DNA of 64,000 nucleotides from Clonostachys chloroleuca (taxonomy: Eukaryota; Ascomycota; Sordariomycetes; Hypocreales; Bionectriaceae): NCBI GenBank assembly GCA_037952775.1, contig JBANAY010000001.1, positions 186,001-250,000 on the forward strand, read 5' to 3'. Below, piece by piece: positions 32,543 through 45,149 of the stretch; within the stretch, counting starts at the first letter, position 1, and each line of letters opens with the position of its first letter. A program made the translations under genes and the position numbers. The notes under the pieces are model-generated. The model had not been told where the DNA came from. It did not search any database and saw only the letters and a list, made by a program, of their open reading frames with translations.

Positions 32543-35183
32543 TCAAAATGTACCCCAGAAGTCATTAAAGTCTGCGTCAGAAGTATCCAAGTTCAGCAGA
32601 TCAGGAGTATGGATATGAGAAGCACCAGAAAGCCGGACATCTAGGAACGAGCCCTGCCGATTGCCTGCAAAGATATCCAAGGTCTGTTCGATGATTGCCC
32701 TTCCCCTGGAAGCTCCAGAACACGTTCCTTCCAAGTTTTTCAAGAATCTGACACACTTTTCCACGTCTGGATCAGGTTTTCCGAGCGACTGATCTTTCAT
32801 CCAAACCCTATAATCATCGTGGTTAGTTTTCGCAAAGGAGTCGGGTGTTGAAGGGATGCTTACAGAGCCAGACCAGAAATCGTCAGGTAATGAACGGAAA
32901 ATGCCATATAATGTGAGGGAGGCACAAAATCTCGCACTAACTCGGTTGCATTGATGCAGCTACGGGCAGCAGAGAGGCAGTTCTTCAAGGTTTGAGACTG
33001 ACTAAACGAATGTTTCCTATTGGTAAAGGTCCTATTTCGCTCTTTAGTATACAATTTTGGACCAAAACAGTGAGAAGACGTGAAAAATACCTATAGAGAT
33101 CGAGGAGAGATCCTGCATGGACGACAAATAAGATGATACACATGGTTAGGTCCGGGCTGTGGTCCAAGTTGCTACACGTCAAAGTTAGTCAAAATCGAAC
33201 CATCTCGCACAATCGCGAGAAGAAGCTGAGAGAAAGCATATAACATACTTGGCAGAGAAGCGAATTTCGTCTGGTAATCCATTGAGCCACACGTCCAACA
33301 TTTTCTCCAATTTCTTTCCCAAGGCCATCATCCGCTTTTGACCTCGTGGCGTGTTAAGACTTGCTATACGGGTCGGCGACTGGAGACTATGAACCTTGCC
33401 CGATATCTGGCAAAGCTGAGCAAATGCCAAGAAGCCTGACAAGGGCGACGTTGCTGGCAGACCATTGTCAAAAGGAGCTGCCTGGTTACACGCAGCCTCT
33501 AGCTCTTCGTCGGCAACAGGCATTGGTAAGTCACAGCAACAGTCGCAGTCGTTGATAGCCATCGGCCTTCCAAGACATATGGATGTGACCCTTTGAGTCA
33601 TACGGTTAGAATTTGCCCCATCCAGATGTTGGAACGGCATACCTGTCAAGACCATAGATACTCCACCAGATTCGTCGAGAGATTTCTGCCTCTAGTGGAG
33701 ATACCCCAGTGTCGTTCATCGAGTGGCCAGAGACTGGTGCCTATCTGGAGTTCAGTATCAAGCCGCGAAGAAGGGGAAGCAACACATACGAGCCTGCCTA
33801 GGTGCATCCCAAGATCCTGAGCTGCCTTGACTGCCTGGCCAGCAAAATGCCAACTTAACGACAGGGTATTCCATCCAGCACAACACATGGATACCAGCGC
33901 AAGACACTGGGCGCGTTCCATTGTCGCTTGACCGGTCGTGGAGTAATGGACCAACAAGGCTCTCTCGTAGTATTCCAGGCCGGGAAATGTCGAATTGTTT
34001 CCGTCCGAGGCTACCAGGCTCGAAGCACAGGCGCATACAGCGAAGAAAACGGAGAGGAAGTTCCTGTCCCATCCTGTTTCCTTTCGGACTATATATAGTT
34101 GTCTGTATTGCTCCATGAAGTGAGGCTTGTACAAGACTGGGAAGGTGTAATGAAACTGGTTGAAATATAGCCCGACCAACATATCCGCCACGTATCGCGG
34201 TGGCAGATTTAACGCTTCGGGCTTTGGTAGGTGCGGCAATTCACGCCACTGAAGGCCATGAACAAAGAGTGGAATCTCAATTGACACCCTTCGTTCCATT
34301 GGAGTTGGTCCGGTTTGTCCTGGTGTGCAGAAAGAAGGCGATTTCGAGTTTGTTGAAGATGCTGGGTTCAGACTCTGAATAGCCTGGACCAGAAGTTCAT
34401 TACTGGCGCCTCCGATGAATCTTGCAGAGTCAGTACGCGTGGAGGTGAACAAGGTAGCATGGACAAAACCGAGACTCACCGTAAACACCCATATGAGTCA
34501 GGAACGAGCGAGCCAAAGATCCCCAGGGTTGGGTCATACTTGGGGTTCAGCTGAACTGTGTTCTCTGCTAATTCGTCATCTGTCTCCTCGTCCGGACTTT
34601 GTTCATTTGCCACCGGTCGGTAGAGCTGGAGATCTTGCGAATGGGCGCATCCTAGATCAGACGGTGCGCTTGTTGCTATTTCTGTGTGAGACATTGCGGA
34701 TTCCGAATCCAATGGGCCTACAAGAGACCGTATGTTTTGAGAGGCCTGCTCTAACTGCGTAGTAACGGAATCCTGAGGTGAGGCGGTTGTTTTATTTGGC
34801 AGCTTCTCAATGGCGTCGGTAAGTTGGTTTGTCAAGGCTTCGAGTCTCTGACACAACGTATCAACTTGCTGAAACCGAGCTTCAAGCATGGCAACATAAC
34901 TACTCATGGTCAGTCAACACAATCGTCGAACCAGGGTTGGCTATGCAGGCTCAGAGACTTGCGACTGCTGGATGCGTTGTCGTTACTACCGGGATATTCA
35001 CAGATAAGATCCCGGGAGCTGCAGTTCCGACATGGGTCATTGCCATCACACTTGATCTGGAACATGGTTAGTATGGTCCGCGTCTGGCCTGGCAAAGACA
35101 CCAATCGATACCTTCTTGCGCCGGCAAACAACACACGCTTGCCACACACGGGGCGTAATGCTCTCAGTTGGCTCTTTACTCAT
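32543..35183 (-). CDS. Zn2Cys6 transcription factor, 9 exons
   Basis: Predicted 719-residue nuclear regulator. Exons: 35183-35112, 35056-34959, 34899-34480, 34420-33790, 33740-33643, 33590-33249, 33171-33091, 33016-32864, 32807-32543; all phases close. The zinc cluster spans exons 1 and 2: ACVVCRRKK, then IKCDGNDPCRNCSSRDLIC, giving all six Cys with a basic loop. A coiled coil follows (YVAMLEARFQQVDTLCQRLE), used for dimerisation. The fungal middle homology region includes LYFNQFHYTFPVLYKPHF, GQAVKAAQDLGMHLGRL and SPLEAEISRRIWWSIYGLDR, then LGRPMAI. The donor of intron 2 (GTCTCT) is weak, so that junction is less sure. It converges on the aminotransferase, 190 bp apart, so it probably governs the esterase/aminotransferase pair (inference). 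Confidence 0.88.
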
Positions 35184-36620
35184 GGTATCTGTCAATCAAG
35201 CAATACACGTTAAGGGAACACCTCCTTTTTTCCGCAATCAGCAATGGTGAAGCTATCAGCCAAGCCAATTCAGAGCAGCAACAAAGGAGGAGACTGCTAG
35301 TGCGAGACGGTTTTGAGTTTCGCCGTCACATCTGCGCTCCGGGTGCGGGGATGTTTATCCAGTCACTGACTCAACTCCACAAGTTGGTAGGGCTAATGTA
35401 GTCTTTGGTAGCACCGCTATATCCTGATTATCTCCTATCTACACCAATTCTAAACTGCTTGATAGCGATCATCACATGCAGCTGAAGCGGTGGCAGAAGA
35501 TTAGGAGGGGAGCTACACCCTACCGAAGATTAGGCTCCGGTGTCTTGAGAGAACTTGAGCACCTTGTTGCTGATTCAAGATCCTGATGCTAAACGACCTT
35601 ATTCTCACTTCATCGACTGCTCCAATTTAGGCGCTGCAGAGACCATGTCTGGCTAAGATTGACTTGTGGGGCCCGAAATCCCCCACGGACCGGGTTCCGG
35701 CCGAAGCAGTGTTGGAGTGGATCAATGTCACTATATATTTGACTTCATCGATGACTCGAGAGACAGCGAGGATTGAAATAAATTAACTAAGGAAGACGAG
35801 TGTATCTCAAGACTATAGTTAGGGAACTCAACTTATAGCTAGAGCTTGAAACTGGTTGTGTAGCATGGCTACAGGGTAGGCTTCAAACTTGGCCTACCCT
35901 GTACCCTTGATCTTCAAATCAATTTGCTCATCAAGCGCAGTTATTCAATTTCCAATATAGTAACACAAAGACTTTTTGCCTGGCCATCCTCCCTATATAT
36001 CTCCCATCTGAAATAGTTCGACACAAATCAACCTGTCACCGCCCCATATCTGTTCGTAAATTGCGAGAATCTCAGAACAGAACGCTTCCCCTGTCGACTT
36101 ACCAAGAAAGTCACGATTAGTACAATCCCTTGGACGAGTAAACTCTTATCAGGGTACGTGTTTGGGTAGTGGCTCACATTTTCGGGTTACACGTTCGCCC
36201 GCACCATTGCACCCCTTGGAGAACATTTTAGTAGCGGTCAATTACATATGATTGACATAACGTCTAACGAACTCTTCCTCTAGTGAGTGCTTACTAATTG
36301 CGAACATGAGTAAATTAATGATCACATTATGTATCTCCAGATCGGCGCAACTGCTTGTTTATAAGGGTCCCACTGGCGAGCCTTGGATGATAAAATGGGC
36401 TCCTGCCTACGCTATTGTGGTCCCCAAGTGTGAAACAAAAGAACAAACAGAGTGATTGTGCAAATTGAATCTCGCAGAGCACTAGGAAATGTAGCCGAAA
36501 TTGGCACAGTGGATGGATGGCATCGGTGAGTGTGGGTTGATACATACAGCTGTATGAATCAAAAAGCAGCAAGTGAAGCAATGAATTGTTATTATGGACG
36601 AAGAAGGGAAAAATCTATCT
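35184..36620. other. Gene-free transition zone
   Basis: Ordinary base composition, with the regulator's promoter at its left end. Open frames here (for example 36327-36581, minus) lack motifs. It ends at a sharp change to AT-rich sequence near 36620. Confidence 0.4.
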
Positions 36621-37048
36621 CCTCTACAGCGGTATAGAGTAAAAAATACTAATAAGATAATTAATATACTAATACACTAATCTGAAATTCCTTATCTTTT
36701 TATATTATATTTATAATCTATATTTTGTTATACTACTATTAATTTGAATTAATTAATATTATAATTTTATTTTTAATAAAATAAATAAAAATATATTTAA
36801 TTTTCTTAATAAATTAATATTTTTTTATAATAATATAATAATTATAATAATAACTCTTTAATAATAATTAATAAAATAGAGAATTAATTATATAATTATT
36901 TCTATAAATCTAATTTCTTATTATAAATTTTTATTATAATAAAATTAAAACTATTAAATTTTAATATCTATATATTCTATTAATAGTTTTATAATTAATA
37001 TTTTAATTATTAATATAATACTTTTTAAATAATTTTAAAACTTATTTA

Positions 37049-37276
37049 TATCATGCTATGAACAGGGGCTGCACGGAGCCCCCTATAAAAGGGCTGGAAA
37101 CAGCCAACAGATAGAAGAGAATCTAAGCCTTAAGAATCATACTACCTCATATACAAGTGAAGGTATCATGAACCTAGGTTTCAACTATAACCCGTCAGAA
37201 CCCGGCTACCCTGTAGCTAAGTACGAATAATACATCTACAGCGCCAGGCTGGTTGCGGCCAGTTTCGAGCGTAACA
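37049..37276 (+). repeat. Solo LTR of the 228-bp gypsy family
   Basis: A 228-bp copy of the LTR that bounds the gypsy element at 52007-61713. It starts TATCATGC and ends GTAACA. It is flanked by the 5-bp target duplication attta (37044-37048 and 37277-37281). It keeps more C and G than the two other copies (for example the CGGAGCCCCC and GGTTGCGGCC patches), so it is the least mutated of the family here. Confidence 0.8.
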
Positions 37277-37466
37277 ATTTATAAATTTAAATAGTTTTTC
37301 TTTTAATATAAATATTTTAATAAGAAACTTTTTTATAAGTTTTAAAAGGAAAATTTTATTATTTATTTTTTTCTTATTTAGAAAATTTAATTTAAATATA
37401 GTTTTAAATATTAATTATATATAAATAAAAAGAAATTAAAAAGTTTTAATTATATTTTTAAATTTA

Positions 37467-37938
37467 TTATATAGTATAACTAATTATATATAAATAGATA
37501 TTAGATTAATATTAAATCTATATTATTCCTAATAAAAATATTCTATAGCTATAAATATATATTATACTTATAGAGATAAAATAACTAATAACTTTATATA
37601 ACTAACTTTTCTTATTTCTAAATATATATAATTTTAAATTAAATTAAAATAAATTCTAATATATTCTAGTTTAATATAAATAATATCCTAATCTGAATAT
37701 AATTAAAAAAAATATAAAGTTTAAATAATTAATTTTTAAGAACTATCTCTACTCTAATTATCTTAATATAGTATATAATATACTAAAACTATAAGTTATA
37801 TATTAGACTATAGTAGATCTATATAAGAGAATAGCTATTCTTAAGATATAGTATTTACTCGAGCTTATCTTAATCCTCTATAAGTTCCTATAGTAGTAGT
37901 TATAGGTAGTAGGCTATATAAAGTAATAGATTAAGCAG
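37467..37938 (+). repeat. Left arm of ~490-bp inverted repeat (first part)
   Basis: This segment, continued at 38853-38868 after a solo-LTR insertion, is the reverse complement of 61885-62372 with a modest number of differences. A shared landmark is TAGGCTATATAAAGTAATAG, mirrored near 61908-61930. The identity of the repeat is unknown. Confidence 0.65.
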
Positions 37939-38847
37939 TGTTGAATTGAGAGACTATAGCCACTATAAGTTAGTGACCGTATCGCTATAAGTTAGCGGTT
38001 GCAACCACTAACCTCTAGCGGTCGCAACCACTAACTGTTAGCGATCGTAGCCACTGACTGTTAGCGATCGCGGCCACTAACTGTTAGCGATCGCTATCCC
38101 CTGTAACAGCTAGCCAATAGCGATTGAGACCGCTATCCGATAGCGACTATGATCACTAGCCAATAGCGGTTGCAGCCACTGTGGGTCAGTGGCTACAGGC
38201 CGCTATGACCGCTACGGCTTAGCGGGCTCCAGTTCCTCTTTAGGGCTAGGAGCGTCAGCAGCGTTATTTATAGGTTATTAGGCTATATTAGCCTAAATAA
38301 GGGTCTAGAAAATTCAGGAAAAATCTGAGTAACTTCTAGTAGCCTAACCTATACCTAAGCTACCCTATAACCAACCTACCCTAGACTAGATCTTAGATCT
38401 TAGATATCTCCTTTAGCTTTAAAGATAAGATATCTAATATCTATACTTAACTGATCAGTTTAACTAGCTCTTTTAGATAAAAGTAGGTCTTAAAAAGGTT
38501 ATATATATCCGTTTTATAGTTTAGTAGTTATAAGTTAATTTTTTAGATTTTCTATAATAATAAATTTTACAGAAAATTAAAAGTAGCCCGGGAAGCTGCT
38601 ATAGTGGGTTTTAGAGTAGTTTTTAGTTAGTAGACCTATAAGAGAAATTTATATATTTTTCCAGTTCCTCTTACTAAAATAAGATTCTTTTATACTATAA
38701 AATATACTATAAACAAACTTTCTAGTATAAAATTTAACTAAGTTATAGAGGAGTATTTACTATAAGTTAGAAGCTAAATTTTCTACTGCTGCTAGTTATA
38801 GCGGTCTCAAGGCCTAATGCACCTTGTAGGCTACTGTAATTTCAACA
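37939..38847 (+). repeat. Solo copia LTR (909 bp), TSD agcag
   Basis: Starts TGTTGAATTG and ends TTTCAACA. It is flanked by agcag on both sides (37934-37938 and 38848-38852). It is nearly identical to the LTRs of the full element at 43538-51268 and carries three copies of a 23-bp unit. It interrupts the left arm of the inverted repeat. Confidence 0.88.
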
Positions 38848-38852
38848 AGCAG

Positions 38853-41800
38853 ATATAGCTACTGGATTATTATATATTACTCGAAGGAGTTAATTTAGAT
38901 AGGTATAGAAGCTTAATTCTTCTTAGCTAATTATTTAGCTAAGATAGATCTTTTAGATCTATCTGTATTATATAATCTATCTGATTAATCTGTTTAATTA
39001 GATTAATCTAATTAATCAGATTAGTTAGATTAATTAGTTCAGTCTGTAATAAGTACCTCTTTATAAAACGATATTTATTCTGAATATTCTAGTTAGCTAA
39101 GTTATATCTATATATATTAATTTATTTATAGTATATTAATTCTTTCTAAATATTATATATATTCTATATATCTAAACTTTTATCTCTAATAATCTTATTT
39201 TATTATTCTTATTAGTAAAATAATATTTATTACTAAATAATAAAACTATTCTATTAATTCTATTAGTATTAATTCTATTAGTATTAATTCTATTAGTATT
39301 ATAATTCTATTATTAAATAAAAGAAATTTCTATATTATTATCTATAACTTATTCTATTTATCTAGTTAATCTGCAGATTTAATTATCTATAATTTATTCT
39401 ATTTATCTAGTTAATCTATAGATTTAATTTATTTCTTCCTATTATATTTATTCTTCTAAGACTTCTATTACTTTAGTAGTAGCTTTAGAATATCCTTAGA
39501 GTTATCTATTTCTAATAATCTATTATTTAAATACTCTAATAGTTTCTTAATCTCCTTCTTTATTTTAGTAATTATCTAAACCTACTATTTAATTATTTTA
39601 TCTCTTTCTTTTATATCTCTATATTACTTTATAATTACTAATTTAAGTTTTCTATTCTTAGTTATAAGGGTTTTAATTATTAGCTTAAGATTATTAATCT
39701 ATAGAGTATTTAAAATAGAGTATTATATATTATTATCCCTAAGAGCTACTATAATTACCTTCTTAATTATAGTCTAGATATATTTATCTATAGTAGTTCA
39801 GTCTATAAGGTATCTCTCTATTATATTCTACTTATATTCTATATTATTAATATATTCTATATTATTAATATATTCTATTATAATTACTATTATATATTTT
39901 ATTCTCTATCTAAGAATTTATAGTTAGTAATATTCTACTCTATTACTTATTATAAGAGCTAGAGTATAGATATAATTACCTAGATTCTAAATCAGATTAA
40001 TAGACTAGTATAGGGGTATTATTATATACTTAACTTACTAGTAATAGTATACTATTATATTAACTATTATAATTTTACTTATAAATTTATATAGTTTAGT
40101 AGCTTTTATATAGATTATCTATTTAAATAATTTATCTTTATATCTATATAGAAGGACTCTTAGCTTATATTCCTCTATTAGATTAATATCTATCTTTAGA
40201 GATAATTAGTTAACTTTATTTAGATTACTAATCTTTAATAGGGACTTATATTTTACTAGAATTATCTCTTTTATAACTATTATATTTTTAATATATCTTA
40301 CTCAGAGTTCTTTTATAATCTCTAGATCTCTATTATTATTAGATATAATAATCTCTATTAATCTTATTTAATATATATATTTAGTAAAGAAATTAATTAT
40401 ATCTACTTTAACTAGTTTAGATTACTCTATTTTATTAGTTAGATCCTTTAGATCCTTTCTAATCTTTTTAATATAAGAGATATTAAATAGATAGTTCTTA
40501 ATAAAGAAAAATCCAGGGTAGATTATTTTATTATATACTACTATAATAGTTAGGGCTTTCTTAAATAAGTAATATATATTAATCTTATAATTAAGTTTAT
40601 CTCTTATACCTCTAGATATAAATCTGAAGATCTTTATAATTATAATTATACTAATATTTAGTTAAGAAATTATTATATTCTTACTAATTATTTAAATAAT
40701 ACTTTTTATTACTTTAATCTTTAAATATATATCCCTAGTAGTATCTAGATTACTATTTTTAATATAAAGTAGTATATTTATTATATAGTACTTTATTACT
40801 AGTATCTTAAATACTTAGTTATACTTAGTTAGATTCAGATCTATTATATAGAATAGCTAAGTAATAATCTTTCTAGTTATTATATCTATAGCAGCTTAGC
40901 TTATAATAATAATCTTGTTGAATTTACAGGGGCTTTCAAGGTGTATCAGGCCTTGAAGCCGCTATAACGTAGCAGGAAGTTCGCTATAACTCACAGCTTT
41001 TCAAGCTGAACACTTGCTAATAACTCAGTTAATTTAAGCACTAAGAAGATGATTTATAGTGCATTTTATAGCGTAAAAATATCTTATTTTTATAAGAGTT
41101 CTTAGAATTTTATTCTATTTCCTCTTATATATCTACCGACTAAAAACTACTCTAAAACCCGCTATAGTAGCTTCCCGGGCTACTTTTGATTTTCTATAAA
41201 ATTTATTACTATAGGAAATCTAAAAAATCAACTCACAACCACTAAAACCTTCGACCGATATATATACCTTTTTTAAGACCTACTTTTATCTGAAAGAGCT
41301 AGTCTTTCTGATCAGTTGAGTATAGATATTAGATACCTTATCTTTAAAGCTGAAGGAATTATCCAAGATCTAAGGTCTAGTCTAGGGTAGGCTGGTTATA
41401 GGGTAGCCTGGGTATAGGTTAGGCTCCTAGAAGTTGGTAGGATTTTTCTTGATTTTTCTAGAGCTAAATATACCCTAATAACCTATAAATAAGCTGCTAA
41501 GGCTCCTAGCCCTAAAGGGGTTGCTGGAGCCCGCTAAGCTGTAGTGGTTATAGTGGCTTAGCCACAAGCCTACAGGGGCTATAGCTACTGACCCACAGGG
41601 GACTCAGCCACTAACCCACAGGGCTATATCGCTATTGGCTAGCGATAACGATCACTAATAGATAGCGATCTCAACCGCTATTGGCTAGCTATTGCAAGGG
41701 TCTAACAGCCACTAACGTACAGTGGCTGCTATTACTAACAGCTAGTAGTTGCAACCGCTAATTGCTAGCGGTCCTGACCACTAACTTATAGAGGCTATAA

Positions 41801-43532
41801 TCTCTAAAATCAACAAATCTTTTCTATTAAAAGCTTCTTAATAGTATATTCTTTATATAAATTACTAACTTCTTTTAAGATTATATTATCTTTACTATCC
41901 TATAGAGAAAAGTAGTACTCTATTACTATTTTAGTAGATTTATTTCTTATACTTGTATTTTATAATAAATAGCTTACTATAATAGATATAATTATATCCT
42001 AGTATAAGTAGTAGATAAGTAGCTTAAGAATATATAAAATAACTAGTAATAATAAATAGATATAAAGAAAGATATAATATTATAACTACTTTTAAAGAAG
42101 TAATTATAATAAGGTAATTATAGTATATAGGAAGCTAAGTTTTAGTAATAGTTTATTTAGATTTCTCTTTAGATATATTCTATTTATTAGTTAAGAGGTA
42201 AGTAAATAATCTGAATAGTAAATAAGAACTATCTAATAGGGTAGATCTATTAGATCAGATAGATAGTTCCCCTATAAGCTACTATAGTAATATAAGTAGC
42301 TTAGATAGTTTTCCTTATTTTCTTAGCTATCTATTTCTTTATATTATATTTTCCTTCTTTATCTATATCTAGTTTTTCTTAAACTATACTACTAGATTAG
42401 ATATAGTTTTTTTTAATTTATTTCTATCTATCTATTAGTTATATTTATATCTAAATTCTTTCTAGTAGACTATATATTTTATAGTATTAGAATATAGTTA
42501 TTTCTTAATAATCTTATTAACTTTCTATTATTTATTATTATCTTTAATTTTAATAGAACTAATTAGTTTATTTTCCTTATTAAAGGAGTTCTTATCTTTA
42601 AATACTAGTAATAGATAAATAACTAAGATTACTAGGTATATCTTAAAGTTATTTAGTAGTATTAGTTTATATACTAGTAGATCTTTCTTTCTCTTAATTT
42701 TAAAAGATTTAGTATACTATTATAACTACTTATATAGTAGTTTTCTAGATAGATTATATCTATAGTAAAGTTTAATATATATTATATTACTCTTATTAAA
42801 CTATATTAGTTTATATAATTTATTATATCTTTCTTTTATTTCTATATTAGTAAAATCTACTATATATTTAACCTCTTCTATATAGAGTTTCCTTATAATA
42901 TCTATAGAAGTAGAATTTTAATCTTCTAGTAATACTAATATACTTATAATATCCTTTAGTTTAAAGCCTATTACTAGCTTATTTAGATTTTATTTTATTA
43001 CTATACTTTTTATATTATTTAATATAAATTATAATACTAGTAGGACTTCTATCTATAGGATCTTTAAGCTTACTATATAGTATCTAAGTACTATCTCTAT
43101 AGTCTAGTTCTTCCTTTCAGATAATCTATCTATCTGTAAGTAATAGCTTATATCTTATAATAGATCTATTTTAAATAATTTAAAAAGATAAAACTAGAAC
43201 TTTAATATAAATTTTCTATCTCTATTACTAATAGAATATTTTAATTATATAGTAATAATACTCTTAATATAACTATTATCTAATTTTCAGCTAAATAATT
43301 AAAATAGCTAGGGATAAAGATTATCTTTCTTAACTATTTATATATTATTATTAGTAGAATACTAAATAGTAGTATTCTGCTTACTATATACTAGAAGGAG
43401 TCTGCTTATAGTACTTTAGGAATATTAATAATAAAGTCTATTATAATTATATAAAATAGCTATAGGTTTAAGCTAATTAGTTATAGCTTACCTGGTTATT
43501 TAGTATAACTAGTCTGATATATCTTATACTTT
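38853..43532 (-). mobile_element. Older Ty3/gypsy element, minus strand, left part
   Basis: Read on the minus strand, 43530 to about 43090 encodes a decayed gypsy integrase: a zinc-finger end (YQTSYTK), IIDFIINIPKVL near 43460-43415, and TDRLSERKNQ-like sequence near 43140-43095, with many stops. The sequence to the left is the 3' part of the same or a related element, with little recognisable sense. It is interrupted by a minus-strand solo LTR at 40916-41815 and cut from its upstream part by the copia insertion at 43538. LTRs of this element were not recognised. Confidence 0.6.
40916..41815 (-). repeat. Solo copia LTR, reverse orientation, TSD aatct
   Basis: A 900-bp reverse-complement relative of the copia LTR. 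It starts TGTTGAATTT and ends AAATCAACA. It is flanked by aatct at 40911-40915 and 41816-41820. It is more divergent from the other copia LTRs than they are from each other, so it represents an older or sister subfamily. Confidence 0.82.
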
Positions 43533-43537
43533 AGGTA

Positions 43538-44425
43538 ATGTTGAATTGAGAGACTATAGCGACTATAAGTTAGTGACCATATCGCTATAAGTTAGCGGTT
43601 GCAACCACTAACCTCTAGCGGTCGCAACCACTAACTGTTAGCGATCATAGCCACTAACTGTTAGCGATCGCTATCCCCTGTAACAGCTAGCTAATAGCGA
43701 TTGAGACCGCTATCCGATAGCGACTATGATCACTAGCCAATAGCGGTTGCAGCTACTGTGGGTCAGTAGCTACAGGCCGCTATGACCGCTACGGCTTAGC
43801 AGGCTCCAGTTCCTCTTTAGGGCTAGGAGCGTCAGCAGCATTATTTATAGGTCATTAGGCTATATTAGCCTAAATAAGGGTCTAGAAAATTCAGGAAAAA
43901 ATCTGAGTAACTTCTAGTAGCCTAACCTATACCTAAGCTACCCTATAACCAACCTACCCTAGACTAGACCTTAGATCTTAGATATCTCTTTCAGCTTTAA
44001 AGATAAGATATCTAATATCTATACTTAACTGATCAGCTTAACTAGCTCTCTCAGATAAAAGTAGATCTTAAAAAGGTTATATATATCTGTGTTATAGTTT
44101 AGTAGTTATAAGTTGATTTTTTAGATTTCCTATAGTAATAAATTTTACAGAAAATCAAAAGTAGCCCGGGAAGCTACTATAGCAGGTTTTAGAGTAGTTT
44201 TTAGTTAGTAGACCTATAAGAGAAATTAGTATATTTTTCCAGTTCCTCTTACCAAAATAAGATTCTTTTATACTATAAAATACACTATAAATAAACTTTC
44301 TAGTATAAAATTTAACTAAGTTATAGAGGAGTATTTACTATAAGTTAGAAGCTAAATTTTCTACTGCTACTAGTTATAGCAGTCTTAAGGCCTAATATAC
44401 CTTGTAGGCCACTGTAATTTCAACA
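43538..44425 (+). repeat. 5' LTR of the copia element
   Basis: 888 bp, TGTTGAATTG to TTTCAACA. It has two copies of the 23-bp unit, where the 3' LTR and the solo LTR have three. Confidence 0.88.
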
Positions 44426-44439
44426 GGTTATAAGCTCGG
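44426..44439 (+). other. Primer-binding site, initiator tRNA-Met half-molecule type
   Basis: Directly after the 5' LTR stands GGTTATAAGCTCGG. Copia-type elements in insects and fungi often prime with a half-molecule of initiator tRNA-Met, whose anticodon arm would pair with a site close to GGTTATGAGCCC. The two differences are G-to-A and C-to-T, as RIP would produce. Identification is from memory of the tRNA arm. Confidence 0.55.
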
Positions 44440-45149
44440 CTCACTAACTTATAGCGCTTTAACCGCTAAAACCATCTTATATCCGCTATAAAGCCTATAT
44501 TTTTACTAGCTAAAGACCCCTGAAGGCCCCAGTATACACCTGTCTCTTAGTGGTCAGACCACTGAAGACCCCTGCTGTACAGCTCCTTCCTATAGGCTGC
44601 TTAGGCCCCTGTTAGCCCACTGAGACCCAGTGTATAACCCGCTATAATTAGCTCCTCTTAACCACTAGATCCGCTGAACAAGGCCCTATAATTAGCTGTT
44701 ATAATCACTAGGTCCACTAAACAAACCCTTCTAATTAGCTATTAAACCACTAAAGAAGTCCCTGTTAGGCTATTAAACTCACTGAGTTACAGCGCTCTTA
44801 GCACTACTAGAGCACCTGCCGCACAGCTGCAGACCGCTAAAAAGCCGGCTACTAGCCCACTGAACATTAGGTCAATTAACCGCTAAGCTCCAGGCTCCTA
44901 AGCCCCTAAGCCCGCTAAAGGCTATAGCACTATAAGCGCTAAAGAAATCAACTTTAAAGCTACCAGCTTCTTTATTTTCTAGAAAGCTTATTTTAAGCTC
45001 TAAAAAAATTATAAAAAATATATTTAGAAACTAGATTTTTAGGAGAATTTTATTCTACTATTTTTAGTTACCCTAGACCTTTTCCTAAGAGATCTAAAAA
45101 GAAGTATTTATTAAATCTTCTAACTAGCTATCTAAGTCTTCACTAAAGC
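44440..45149 (+). other. Copia 5' leader with degenerate repeats
   Basis: About 700 bp between the primer-binding site and the gag frame. It holds imperfect repeats built on CCACTGA/CCACTAGGTCC-like units alternating with TATAATTAGCT. No coding sense was recognised. Confidence 0.45.

Noticed and set aside
994..35183. A classical secondary-metabolite biosynthetic cluster
   Set aside because: No PKS, NRPS, terpene cyclase, DMATS or P450 is present; the enzymes are hydrolytic and deaminating.
36327..36581. Minus-strand open frame before the AT-rich block
   Set aside because: Cys/Phe/Leu-rich chance-like translation with no family resemblance.
38000..38110. Regularly repeated 23-bp units suggestive of a CRISPR array
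   Set aside because: Units are contiguous without unique spacers, lie inside a retrotransposon LTR, and the genome is fungal.
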